From G963708235 sp963708235 (GTDB lineage Bacteria > Actinomycetota > Acidimicrobiia > Spongiisociales > UBA5794), in the NCBI GenBank assembly GCA_963708235.1, contig OY970200.1, positions 1,674,001-1,738,000 on the forward strand: a stretch of 64,000 bases of DNA, read 5' to 3'. Under the pieces are notes generated by a model. It was not told the origin of the DNA and made no database searches. It was given only the letters and a program-made list of their open reading frames with translations. A program made the position numbers and the translations under genes. This document shows, in pieces, positions 8,195-16,508 of this stretch (position 1 is its first letter; each line of letters begins with the position of its first letter).

Positions 8195-9154
8195 ATGCCA
8201 CGTAAACCCATCGACATCACCGTCCGCAACCTGTCCGGTGAGCGTGCCGTCGTCACCGGAGCCAGCGACGGCATCGGACTCGGCATCGCCGCCAGGTTCG
8301 CCGCCGCCGGCGCCGAGGTGCTGATGCCCGTCCGCAACCGGCGCAAGGGCGAGGCAGCGATCGCCAGGATCAGGGAGACGGTGCCAGAAGCGGAGGTGTT
8401 CCTTCGGGATCTGGATCTGTCCTCGCTCGAGTCGGTTGCGGCTTTCGGCGAGGCGCTGCGGGAGGAGGGTCGACCGATCCACATCCTCGTCAATAACGCA
8501 GGAGTGATGACGCCGCCCGATCGGCAGACAACCGCCGACGGGTTCGAGCTGCAGTTCGGCACCAACTATCTCAGCCACTTTGCGTTGGTGGCACGCCTCC
8601 TGCCGCTGCTGCGCAGAGGTGAAGCCCGGGTGACCTCGCAGATCAGCATGGCGGCGAACCGCGGGGCCATCAACTGGGACGACCTGAACTGGGAACGTTC
8701 CTATGACGGGATGAATGCCTACAGCCAGTCCAAGATCGCACTCGGGCTGTTCGGTCTCGAACTCGACCGCCGCAGCCGGGCCGGTGGTTGGGGCATCACG
8801 AGCAACCTGTCCCATCCCGGGGTCGCTCCGACCAACCTGCTCGCCGCCCGCCCGGAGCTTGGCCGCACCGACGAGACATCGGGGCGCAGGTTCATCGGGG
8901 CGCTGTCGAGGCGGGGCATCTTGGCTGGGACCGTCGAGACCGCCTCACTGCCCGCGCTCCTTGCCGCCACGTCCCCGGACGCCGCCGCCGGCGGGTTCTA
9001 CGGTCCGGGCGGGCTCGGTCACCTCGGGGGTCGTCCCGGAGAGCAGAAGCTGTACTCACGGCTTCGCAGCGCCGCGAACGCCGAGCGGATCTGGACAGTC
9101 TCCGAAGACCTTGCCATGGTCGCGTTCCCGGGAATCCCAGTTCCGAGTCCCTGA
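8195..9154 (+). CDS. Short-chain dehydrogenase/reductase (SDR)
   Basis: A 319-residue NAD(P)-dependent oxidoreductase with a Rossmann fold. TGASDGIGLG (residues about 20-29) is the cofactor-binding glycine motif, NNAGVM follows strand 4, and YSQSKIA carries the catalytic Tyr and Lys. Its length and the WDDLNW segment resemble the retinol-dehydrogenase-like SDRs. The ATG at 8195 follows an AGGAGTG ribosome-binding site. It is divergent from the XRE/MmyB gene with a 216-bp promoter region between them, so that regulator is its likely controller. The substrate cannot be predicted. Confidence 0.9.
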   Translation: MPRKPIDITVRNLSGERAVVTGASDGIGLGIAARFAAAGAEVLMPVRNRRKGEAAIARIRETVPEAEVFLRDLDLSSLESVAAFGEALREEGRPIHILVNNAGVMTPPDRQTTADGFELQFGTNYLSHFALVARLLPLLRRGEARVTSQISMAANRGAINWDDLNWERSYDGMNAYSQSKIALGLFGLELDRRSRAGGWGITSNLSHPGVAPTNLLAARPELGRTDETSGRRFIGALSRRGILAGTVETASLPALLAATSPDAAAGGFYGPGGLGHLGGRPGEQKLYSRLRSAANAERIWTVSEDLAMVAFPGIPVPSP

Positions 9155-9327
9155 GGCGGGGGATTTCCCGCCTCGAGGTGCGCACCGGTGCTCAAAGATG
9201 GGCACAACAGAGATCGCCGGAGTGCGGCCTACGAGGGAGGCCAGCTTGGGGAGAACCGCCAGCCCCACAAGAACGGCACCTTGGGGAAACGCGGCGTGCG
9301 GAGAACGACCGCTCGCAAGAAACCCAC

Positions 9328-10602
9328 CTACGGGGATCGGCAGCTACGGATGTAGGTGTGTCCCAGCGGACTGGTCCAGTGGTGGTTTCCGTTGGGAAGC
9401 CGTCGGTAGCGCCAGCCTCCCTCGTCCTTGGCGCGATGATGGCGCTGGCACAGCGGGGCGAGATTTCGCACCAGGGTCGGACCGCCGTCGGCATGACGGG
9501 TGGTGTGGTCGATATCGGATCGCCGGGCGGGTCGGCGACACCCGGGGAACACACAGGTCCGATAGCGGGCTCTCACCTGACGTGACTGGGCTGCCGTCGG
9601 ACGCCGACGCAGCGCCACGGCGAGAGGGTCTCCCCCATCGTCGATCACGGTTGCCTGCCACCGCCCGTCGACTTGGCGATCGACGATGTCGCGCGCCAAC
9701 CCGGCGACCACCGGGCCCCAGCCACCGAGTTCGCCGGGCGACTGGTCGAGGCCGAGCAGCGTGGTGAGATCGACCGTGATGTCGACCATTCCCCGCCCGT
9801 TCGAGCCGTGGACGCCGTAGCCGGCTCTACCGAGAAGGTCGAGGGCGACATCGGCACGACGCTGGTCCATCGACCGTCCGTCGTTGTCCAGGTCACGGGC
9901 AAAGGCACCGACCCGCTCCCACGCCGCTGCGGCGACATCCGGAGCCAGATCGAGCAGATGAAGATTGGCGCTACCCGAAGCGGTCGCTTCCAGTACCACC
10001 CGTCGCTGCTCCACGGCGTGCTCGACACGGGTGGCGGCATCATCGGGTTCAGCGGCGATACAGCGCTTCCGTACCAGGGCCCGAAGCTGACCGGTGGTCA
10101 GATCCGGTGCCCGCTCGGCGACCTCGGCCACCACCCGGCGGGCGGTATCGACCGGAAGGTGGCTAGTGCCATCGGTCAACACTCTCGCCCGGCGGGCATC
10201 GATCCTGCCCATCTCGAGCATCTCGTGGACCCTGGGGAGGCGCTTGGTCACCTCGACAGCGAACGCCACCTCGGCTCGAGCCGCCATCCCGGTGAGCCGC
10301 AATGCAGTGCCGACCTCGAGGGCAGCGAATTCACCGTCCAACCCGTCGCTTTCGGCGCTCCGGGCTGCGACCTCGGCGATATCAGAAGTCCGCTCGGCCT
10401 GGAGGTGCGACACCAATCGGTCCCGAGCCGCCAACAGCCGCACCGTGTCGTGATCCGAGAGACGGGACCGGTCCACCGAGGCCACGATCGACGCCAGGAA
10501 CAGCCCGGGCGGGATCGCCTCCAAACCGTCGGGCAACCCGGCAGGGTCTCCCTGGATCATGGTGTCTCGTGTTGCAGTCGGCATTCCATCATCATGCACC
10601 AT
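9328..10602 (-). CDS. DUF222 / HNH endonuclease domain protein
   Basis: A protein of about 424 residues with an N-terminal DUF222 region and a C-terminal HNH nuclease motif: CVFPGCRRPARRSDIDH, then NLAPLCQRHHRAK, giving the zinc Cys ligands and catalytic His. This family is highly multiplied in actinobacteria and sometimes looks like mobile (13E12-like) repeats; its function is unproven. I use the ATG at 10602 (MVHDDGMPTATR); the frame is open to 10698 without recognisable sequence, and an ATG at 10584 is also possible. No partner gene is evident. Confidence 0.87.
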   Translation of the reverse strand: MVHDDGMPTATRDTMIQGDPAGLPDGLEAIPPGLFLASIVASVDRSRLSDHDTVRLLAARDRLVSHLQAERTSDIAEVAARSAESDGLDGEFAALEVGTALRLTGMAARAEVAFAVEVTKRLPRVHEMLEMGRIDARRARVLTDGTSHLPVDTARRVVAEVAERAPDLTTGQLRALVRKRCIAAEPDDAATRVEHAVEQRRVVLEATASGSANLHLLDLAPDVAAAAWERVGAFARDLDNDGRSMDQRRADVALDLLGRAGYGVHGSNGRGMVDITVDLTTLLGLDQSPGELGGWGPVVAGLARDIVDRQVDGRWQATVIDDGGDPLAVALRRRPTAAQSRQVRARYRTCVFPGCRRPARRSDIDHTTRHADGGPTLVRNLAPLCQRHHRAKDEGGWRYRRLPNGNHHWTSPLGHTYIRSCRSP

Positions 10603-10703
10603 GGGTGTGACAAGAAACCATGACCCGGCGGCGCCTCGTGGACCCCGGTCGGAGCCACGTGGCGAAAGGAAAGGTGGCACCACCTCGTCCCCGATCACCT
10701 GAT

Positions 10704-11225
10704 TCAGCCCGGGGGGAAGGCCACCGATCCGGCGGCGTCGAGAGGGTGACGCACCAACTGGAGGAGGGACATGCCGAGTCCGTAGGTATGGAGACGTCGG
10801 GCCGGGGTGATGCGGAGAACGCAGACGTCCGGACGTTCGAGCTCGCCGTGGCCGGCGATCGGCTGCAGCTCGCCGGCTCCGAGAAGTGCACGAATGTCGG
10901 GATCGTCGGGGGCGACGATGTCGGCGGTGGCCTGAAAATGGATCAGTGACGGCGGCCCCACCGGAAGACGCCGGACCGGGATGGCAAAGGCGACGTGTGG
11001 ATTGTCGGCGACGTTGCGTGCCTTCCGGCTGGACCGGTCCGTGCTCACATACAACTGGTCGCCGACGAGAACATAGAGGACCCCTGCGGTGTGGGGACGT
11101 CCCCGGAGCGACACGGTGGCGAGGGTCGCAAAGGACCGTTTTGCGATGGCGGCGGCGATTCGATGCGGGTCCGGGGCGAACCGAGGGCGTGTTCCGGTAT
11201 CGGTGGGGACGGTTGATGTGCTCAT
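10704..11225 (-). CDS. Pyridoxamine 5'-phosphate oxidase-family flavin/F420-binding protein
   Basis: A 173-residue split-barrel protein. The RSFATLATVSLRGRPHT start followed by GDQLYVSTDRSSRKARNV is typical of the PNPOx-like superfamily, which binds FMN, F420 or heme. Actinobacterial members often act as F420-dependent reductases, but the cofactor cannot be decided by eye. It is divergent from an AraC-family gene at 11310 (84 bp between starts), which is probably its regulator. Confidence 0.8.
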   Translation of the reverse strand: MSTSTVPTDTGTRPRFAPDPHRIAAAIAKRSFATLATVSLRGRPHTAGVLYVLVGDQLYVSTDRSSRKARNVADNPHVAFAIPVRRLPVGPPSLIHFQATADIVAPDDPDIRALLGAGELQPIAGHGELERPDVCVLRITPARRLHTYGLGMSLLQLVRHPLDAAGSVAFPPG

Positions 11226-11309
11226 GCCCGCACTACATCAGACCATCCCGAGAGCGTCCATGGCTGATTCGCTCGATTCCATACGCCAGCGTCTGGTAGT
11301 TTGCCTGGC

Positions 11310-12245
11310 ATGGATGCATTCGCTGGTTTGCTCGACGGGCCTCGTGCGCGACAGGCGTTCATGTTGCGTGTGATCATGGAGCCGCCCTGGTCGATCTGGG
11401 TCGACGACGGCGCCCCGCTGTCGCTGATGGCGATGCTGAGCGGCGAAGCGTGGGTGACCCCTCCCGGTATGGAGCCGACACGGCTGGCGCCCGGCGACAC
11501 GGCGATCGTGCGCGGCCCCGCCGCCTATGGATTCGCCGATCCTCCCGACACCCCGCCGCAGGTGATCGCACTTGCCGGAGGTCGGTGCGTGTCCACGACC
11601 GGTGTGGACCTGGTGGGTCCGCTGAGCCGCGGCGTACGCACCTGGGGCAACAGCGCCACCGGTGGAACCGAGGTCCTTGTCGGCTCCTACGAACATGTGA
11701 GCGAGTTGGGTCGTCGCCTGCTGGCCGCCCTCCCTCCGCTGGTGGTGGTCCCCGCCGATGCCCTGGGCTCCCCGCTCGTCGCCGTGCTCGAACGCGAAAT
11801 CGTCAAGGACGAACCTGGACAGCAGGTGGTGCTCGACCGGATGCTCGACCTCCTCGTCGTCGCCGTGCTTCGGGCGTGGTTCACCGAGGCGGACGCCGAT
11901 GCTCCCGGATGGTTCCGCGCCAGCGCCGATCCGGTGGTCGGTCCGGCACTCCGCATGCTCCAGGACAATCCCAGTCATCCCTGGACGGTCGCCGGCCTGG
12001 CCGCCGAGGTGGGTAGCTCGAGGGCGACGCTCGCCCGTCGGTTCGCCGAGTTGGTCGGTGAGCCACCGATGGCCTTCCTCACCGAACGTCGCCTTGCACT
12101 CGCCGCCGACCTGCTTCTCGAACCGGGTACCACCGTGGCCGCCGTCGCCCGCCAGGTCGGGTACGCCACCCCGTTCGCCCTGAGCGCCGCCTTCAAACGT
12201 GTGCGCGGGTACAGCCCGAAGGAATACCGGCAACTTGCCACGTGA
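11310..12245 (+). CDS. AraC-family transcriptional regulator with cupin sensor
   Basis: A 311-residue regulator. The N-terminal cupin domain (APLSLMAMLSGEAWV ... RLAPGDTAIVRGP) is of the AraC cupin_6 type; the C-terminal 100 residues contain two helix-turn-helix motifs (TVAGLAAEVGSSRATLARRF and VAAVARQVGYATPFALSAAFKR) ending in the usual YSPKEYR. I prefer ATG at 11310 over TTG at 11301. A TAGTTT element a few bases upstream could be a -10 box producing a nearly leaderless mRNA. It is divergent from the PNPOx-family gene, whose promoter it probably controls. Confidence 0.9.
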   Translation: MDAFAGLLDGPRARQAFMLRVIMEPPWSIWVDDGAPLSLMAMLSGEAWVTPPGMEPTRLAPGDTAIVRGPAAYGFADPPDTPPQVIALAGGRCVSTTGVDLVGPLSRGVRTWGNSATGGTEVLVGSYEHVSELGRRLLAALPPLVVVPADALGSPLVAVLEREIVKDEPGQQVVLDRMLDLLVVAVLRAWFTEADADAPGWFRASADPVVGPALRMLQDNPSHPWTVAGLAAEVGSSRATLARRFAELVGEPPMAFLTERRLALAADLLLEPGTTVAAVARQVGYATPFALSAAFKRVRGYSPKEYRQLAT

Positions 12246-12643
12246 GGTGGCGCGTCGATCCGCCCTTGTCGATCGAGAGACGGCTGCGAAGCGCCTCCGG
12301 GAGAAGTCCGGCGCCACCGCCGGCACCAACACCCCGTCATTTGCAGGGTGCTCTTGGCGAACTGATCCGACAAATTCACCCGAGAGAGTCGAACCCGACC
12401 GTGAATCCGGGAGTAGGGTTCGCGATCCATGTAATTGAGGGGCGATGGTCCGCAGGCGCAGTTCACCTCGAGGCGGAGGCTCGCAGACCGGACTCCTCTG
12501 CGCTGCCGCCGAATTCATGATCGCATCGGCCCGGCACTGGTCGAGATATCAAGTGCCCACGTGACCTTCGTCGGCGACCGTGTCATGGTCCCGCACCCGG
12601 ATCTCGGCACGAGTGCAGTCGCGGAGCAGATGGTTGTGGCCCC
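12246..12643. other. Intergenic region without recognised gene
   Basis: About 400 bp between the AraC gene and the SulP gene. I see no convincing coding sequence, RNA gene or repeat. The open frames here are short and overlap each other without homology. It must contain the SulP promoter, but no clear -35/-10 pair stands out to me. Confidence 0.5.
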
Positions 12644-14383
12644 GTGAGTTCGGACGTGGGTCCCACGCAACCTCTGCCACCTTCGGATGATCGCGGTCGG
12701 CGGCGACGCTCCCGCCTCGTCCTCGGATGGGTGTCCGGGTATCGGCGAGGGGATCTTCGTTTCGACGTGCTGGCCGGTGTGACGGTTGCGGCGCTCGTGA
12801 TCCCCAAGGCGCTCGGCTATGCCGGCATCGCATTGATCCCCATTCAGAACGGTCTCTACGCCGCCGCCGCCGGAGCACTGATCTACGCGCTGTTCGGCAC
12901 GTCGAGACAGATCTCGACGGGGCCGAGCTCGGCACTCGCCGCCGTCGCCGCCGGTGCGGTGCTTGCCACCGCGGTCCCGGTCGAGGAGGCGCCGCAGGTG
13001 GTCGCGGCCGTCACCGTGACCGCCGGGGTGCTCTTCGTCCTGCTCTCTATCTTCAAGATGGGGTGGATCTCGCGATTCCTGTCAAAGGCGGTGATCACCG
13101 GGTTCCTCTTCGGCGCCGCGATCGAGGTCGTTGTGGGTGAACTCCCGAAGATCACAGGAACCGACGCCTCGGGGGTGAACAGCTGGCGCAAGTTCGCCGA
13201 TTGGATCAGGTCGATCGAGGCGCTCCACACCACGACGTTGCTGGTCGGTGTCGTCTCGCTGCTCACCATCCTGATGTTGCGATTCCTGGCGCCCAAGCTC
13301 CCCGGGGCACTGGTGCTCGTCGTCGGGGGACTCGTCGCTTCGGCCTGGCTCGACCTCGCCGGGCGAGGTGTCGCCACGGTGGGCGAAGTCCCACGCGGCA
13401 TCCCGACCCCCGAGTTCCCCGGCATCGACGTCTTTACCAACCACTTCCCGACGATCTCCGTCGCCGCACTCGCCGTCCTGCTGATCGGGTTCTCGCAGAC
13501 CGCCGGCGATGCGCGGCTATTCGCCTCGCGCCACGGCTACCGCATCGACGTGAACCAGGAGTCCCTGGCTCAGGGCATGGCGAATCTGGGAGCCGGGCTC
13601 TTCCGCGGGATGCCGGTGTCGACCAGCCTCTCGGCGTCGTCGCTCAGCGATTCGTCGGGCGCACGGAGCCAGATGACTTCGGTGGTCACCGGAGCCGTGG
13701 TTCTCCTCACGCTCTTCATCTTCGCCCCCTTGTTCTCCGCACTCCCCAAGCCGGTGTTGGCGGCCATCATCATCGATGCAGTCGTGTTCGGGATGATGGA
13801 CGTCCCCGAGCTGCGCCGCCTCTGGCGGGTGGACCGATCCGATCTGTGGATCGCAGTCGCGGCCATCGTCGGTGTGCTGACGAGCGGCGTGCTCGCCGGT
13901 GTCGTCATCGGGATCGTGCTGTCCCTCGGGTGGCTCGTGTACGTGAACGCCAACCCGCCGACGTTCGAACTGGGGCGTCGGGTCGGGACCACGACATTCC
14001 GGCCGCTCGATGAGCATCCAGGCGATGAGACCTATCCCGGTGTTCTTGTCCTGCGCTTCGACGGCGGGTTGTACTTCGTCACCACCGAAGTGCTGAGCGA
14101 CCGGCTGCGCGACCGTACCGTCGGCGCCGACCCTCCCATCACGCATGTCGTGCTCGACTTCGAGGCGGTCAACTTCATCGATTCCCAGGGAGTCGCCGAG
14201 CTCGACCGGCTCGTGGGCATTGCCGCCGAGCGAGGGGGGTCCGTGCACTTAGCACGAGTGAAGGCCAATGTGCACAGGATGCTGGCGGCCGACGGAGTGG
14301 TCGACCGGGTCGGCTCGGGCCACCTGCACGCCAGCATCGACGACGCCGTGAACGCGGCCCTCGCCGGGACCCCGACCGACTGA
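12644..14383 (+). CDS. SulP-family anion transporter with STAS domain
   Basis: A 579-residue membrane transporter of the SLC26/SulP family, moving sulfate, bicarbonate or another anion. The N-terminal membrane part begins with the family motif region VAALVIPKALGYAGIA and contains about 10-12 hydrophobic segments; the C-terminal STAS domain (about 450-570) has THVVLDFEAVNFIDSQGVAEL. The start is GTG at 12644, with only a weak ribosome-binding site. No carbonic anhydrase or sulfate-assimilation gene is adjacent, so the substrate is open. Confidence 0.92.
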   Translation: MSSDVGPTQPLPPSDDRGRRRRSRLVLGWVSGYRRGDLRFDVLAGVTVAALVIPKALGYAGIALIPIQNGLYAAAAGALIYALFGTSRQISTGPSSALAAVAAGAVLATAVPVEEAPQVVAAVTVTAGVLFVLLSIFKMGWISRFLSKAVITGFLFGAAIEVVVGELPKITGTDASGVNSWRKFADWIRSIEALHTTTLLVGVVSLLTILMLRFLAPKLPGALVLVVGGLVASAWLDLAGRGVATVGEVPRGIPTPEFPGIDVFTNHFPTISVAALAVLLIGFSQTAGDARLFASRHGYRIDVNQESLAQGMANLGAGLFRGMPVSTSLSASSLSDSSGARSQMTSVVTGAVVLLTLFIFAPLFSALPKPVLAAIIIDAVVFGMMDVPELRRLWRVDRSDLWIAVAAIVGVLTSGVLAGVVIGIVLSLGWLVYVNANPPTFELGRRVGTTTFRPLDEHPGDETYPGVLVLRFDGGLYFVTTEVLSDRLRDRTVGADPPITHVVLDFEAVNFIDSQGVAELDRLVGIAAERGGSVHLARVKANVHRMLAADGVVDRVGSGHLHASIDDAVNAALAGTPTD

Positions 14384-14529
14384 GGTCGGATCGCCCCGGT
14401 TCCCAGTCGCGACGCCACGATGGTGGCATCCCATCGATCAAGGAGCCTCCTCCGACCCTGGGCACCTGCCGAGCGGGGCCGGGTGGCCACTCTGGCCGCG
14501 GGCCCCGGGTTCAAATCGGCGTCGAACGG

Positions 14530-14859
14530 CTACTCCTGCGTGCCCTCGAGCGCCGTGGCGAGCGCCGGCACGCTGACCGTTGCGATCGTCCAGATCTGGT
14601 CGATGTCGACTCGGTGGTAGTGGTGTGCCAGCGGGTGCCGGAGGTTCACCACGTGCCGCCACGCAACGTCAGGGTGTTCGGCCTTGAACTCGTCGGACAT
14701 CGCGTTGGAGGCCTCACCGATGATCTCGAGCAACCGTTCGGCAGCCCGCTGCCGTATCGAGTCGCTGTTGAACGCCTCACGGCCCTCAGCCACCAAGGCA
14801 TCCAGCTGCGCAGCTGCCTCGAGGACGTCTGCGATCCGCAGGTCGTCGGAACGGCTCAA
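14530..14859 (-). CDS. hepT: HepT-like HEPN ribonuclease toxin (DUF86)
   Basis: A 109-residue HEPN protein. The catalytic and target motif RX4HXY is exact (RHPLAHHY, near residue 75). In the HepT-MntA type VII systems the toxin is an RNase inactivated when MntA adds AMP units to the Tyr of this motif. Its ATG overlaps the stop of the nucleotidyltransferase gene by 4 nt, giving the usual antitoxin-then-toxin order. The pair lies about 600 bp outside the left end of the integrated element. Confidence 0.88.
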   Translation of the reverse strand: MSRSDDLRIADVLEAAAQLDALVAEGREAFNSDSIRQRAAERLLEIIGEASNAMSDEFKAEHPDVAWRHVVNLRHPLAHHYHRVDIDQIWTIATVSVPALATALEGTQE

Positions 14860-15152
14860 ATCGGAACAGCTTCTTGACGGATGTGATCGTCACGGTCCTT
14901 CAGCCCACCGACGGACACTACGTCGACGGAAACCCCTAGGAGCTGCTCCAGCGCCTCCTGCAGATCCATCAGATCGAACAACGAACTGCCCGGCTCGAAC
15001 TCGATGAGAAAGTCGATGTCGCTCTCAGGCGTGTCGTCACCTCTGGCGACCGAACCGAACAACGACGCCGTTCGACCACGGTGCTGGCGTACGAGATCGT
15101 TGATCTCATCTCGCTTCGATTCGATGTTCGCTCGGTGCGCTCCCATGGCCAT
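14856..15152 (-). CDS. mntA: MntA-like nucleotidyltransferase antitoxin
   Basis: A 98-residue minimal nucleotidyltransferase. The active-site motif GS-X10-D-X-D is visible as GSVARGDDTPESDIDF around residues 33-48. The family neutralises HepT by AMPylation. The ATG at 15152 follows a GGAGG ribosome-binding site; an ATG two codons later is possible. It is coupled with hepT by a 4-nt overlap. A third Asp/Glu needed for catalysis is probably the Asp in VSVDVVSV. Confidence 0.87.
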   Translation of the reverse strand: MAMGAHRANIESKRDEINDLVRQHRGRTASLFGSVARGDDTPESDIDFLIEFEPGSSLFDLMDLQEALEQLLGVSVDVVSVGGLKDRDDHIRQEAVPI

Positions 15153-15194
15153 CAGCCTACCTCCGGGCCTTGTCCTCAGCCGTCGGGAGGGCGG

Positions 15195-15629
15195 TCAGCC
15201 CTGTGACACGATCCACATCGGGAGATCCAATGCGCGGCATACCTCGGGAATGGCCCAAGCCATCGACTCACTGGTCGTGCCTCCGCCGCCGACATCGATC
15301 ATGTCTCCGAGTGAATAGCTGCGCCCGAGAAGTTCCAGCTGATCCCCGACGATCCGTGCGTCTGGCCAGATTGGAACGAGTACAGTCCCATCCGCCTGCC
15401 TGACCACAAGGCATCCGTCGAGATCGATCAACTCGCCGGCAAGCTGTGCACTGTCACCACCCGTGCCCGTCGGATCGTACGTGGCCAAGGCGATGGTCAA
15501 CTGTCCGGCGTCCGAGTTCGCCGCGTCGTCGGTGTCCCTGGTACCGCAACCAGCAACAAGCCACAGTCCGAGGGCCGCCGCAACAATCCTGTGGCGGTGG
15601 GCAGCGATTCGACGTGCCGAGCGTGTCAT
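15195..15629 (-). CDS. Putative lipoprotein of unknown function
   Basis: A 144-residue protein starting MTRSARRIAAHRHR, then a hydrophobic helix ending in the lipobox LVAGC, followed by GTRDTDDAANSD. This is a type II signal peptide, so the protein should be lipid-anchored on the outer face of the membrane. The mature part has no motif I recognise (DLDGCLVVRQADGTVLVPIWPD resembles small actinobacterial exported beta-proteins). It ends 42 bp from mntA. It is the last chromosomal gene before the left attachment repeat. Confidence 0.6.
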   Translation of the reverse strand: MTRSARRIAAHRHRIVAAALGLWLVAGCGTRDTDDAANSDAGQLTIALATYDPTGTGGDSAQLAGELIDLDGCLVVRQADGTVLVPIWPDARIVGDQLELLGRSYSLGDMIDVGGGGTTSESMAWAIPEVCRALDLPMWIVSQG

Positions 15630-15727
15630 CGGGCGCTGGTCTCCGTCCACTTGGCGCAACGTCCGCTGAGAACCAGCGGCTCGACCGACGCTCCCCACGG
15701 GGGCCCCTCGGGCACACGGCGTTCGAC

Positions 15728-15782
15728 GGGGTTCGGGTGGTCGGGCTGGCGGGATTTGAACCCGCGACCTCTTGACCCCCAG
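15728..15782. repeat. Left attachment repeat (attL) with tRNA-Pro 3' fragment
   Basis: On the minus strand this is a truncated tRNA-Pro: encoded CCA (15738-15740), acceptor 3' strand, T arm and half of the anticodon loop, ending at CTGGGGG. The 5' half of the tRNA is missing. Compared with 31655-31709 it differs at two positions only, both in the T stem and mutually compensating. I read it as the displaced original 3' end of the chromosomal tRNA gene. Confidence 0.87.
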
Positions 15783-15912
15783 ACGCCTCGAGACGGTGAT
15801 CACCGATGTCGCTCAATCCCGCGGGGCCTTGGTACGCAAGGCTTTCTGGGCCCTCCCGCGGATCGCCCGTGACGTCTAGTAATAGCCCGTGGGGACACAT
15901 TCCGTTGCGTTC

Positions 15913-15931
15913 GTGGTCAGGATGTGGTCAG
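15913..15931. repeat. Direct repeat pair near left end, candidate integrase/excisionase site
   Basis: GTGGTCAG occurs at 15913-15920 and 15924-15931, an 11-bp period (one helical turn). The same pair with the same spacing occurs near the right end at 31577-31595. Such paired sites near both ends of an element are typical of arm-type binding sites for tyrosine integrases or excisionases. The assignment is inference. Confidence 0.45.
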
Positions 15932-16078
15932 CCGAGGCGTTGGTCCTGTCCAGTTCGAAGCAAGGTTTGCCCTCGGGCTCTCCTTCCCTCCACCCGCAGA
16001 CTTGCGTCGCGCTGGCTGAGCGCCGGCGACGTCCGGTGGGCGACTCGGGACCTAAGACCCTAGTGGCGGCAGTTCATG

Positions 16079-16097
16079 AGTTGTCTACTCAGCAACT
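16079..16097. promoter_or_regulatory. Candidate Rrf2 operator abutting the rrf2 start codon
   Basis: The inverted repeat AGTTG-N9-CAACT occupies 16079-16097, ending immediately before the ATG at 16098. Rrf2 proteins bind short dyads and commonly repress their own operon. There is no ribosome-binding site before this ATG, so the mRNA may be leaderless, with the operator overlapping the transcription start. Only dyad symmetry and position support it. Confidence 0.4.
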
Positions 16098-16508
16098 ATG
16101 AAGATCAGCCTGCAGCGGAGGACGGACCTCGCCATCCGGGCACTCGAGGAGCTCTCGACGGCGGAGCACATCGTGGCCGGGTCCGAGCTGGCCGACCGCA
16201 TCGGCACGTCCCCCGGCTTCCTGGCGCAGGTGATGACTCCGCTGACCCGTCCGGGGTGGGTGACCTCGGAACGGGGACCGGGCGGCGGCTACCGCCTCGT
16301 TCGCTCCATCGGCGAGCTCACCATGCTCGAGGTGATCGAGGCCGTTGAAGGCCCCACCACTGACGGGATGTGCGTGCTCCGCTCCGGGCCTTGCCCGGGG
16401 AGCGGCTGCCCCATCCACGACCTCTGGACGCAGGCCCGCGCCGTGCTCACCGACGGCCTCGACCGGGTCAGCGTCGCCGACACGCTCGCCGCAGGAGGAA
16501 CACCATGA
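16098..16508 (+). CDS. Rrf2-family Fe-S transcriptional regulator (NsrR-like)
   Basis: A 136-residue regulator. The winged helix (SELADRIGTSPGFLAQVMTPL) is followed by the Rrf2 wing GPGGGYRL and a cysteine cluster Cys92-X6-Cys99-X4-Cys104, suited to ligate an iron-sulfur cluster. In the family NsrR senses nitric oxide, while IscR and RsrR sense Fe-S or redox state. Its overlap with nirK (ATGA, 16505-16508) and the nitrite-reductase cargo make NO or redox sensing the likely role. The cysteine spacing is not identical to well-known NsrR proteins, so the name is not assigned. Confidence 0.88.
   Translation: MKISLQRRTDLAIRALEELSTAEHIVAGSELADRIGTSPGFLAQVMTPLTRPGWVTSERGPGGGYRLVRSIGELTMLEVIEAVEGPTTDGMCVLRSGPCPGSGCPIHDLWTQARAVLTDGLDRVSVADTLAAGGTP

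Noticed and set aside
9155..9327. A gene or RNA between the SDR and DUF222 genes
   Set aside because: Only short non-homologous frames are present and no stable hairpin with a T-run was found.
15738..15782. A second tRNA-Pro gene at the left repeat
   Set aside because: Only the CCA end, T arm and part of the anticodon loop are present; the 5' half cannot be found next to it, so it is a remnant and not a functional tRNA.
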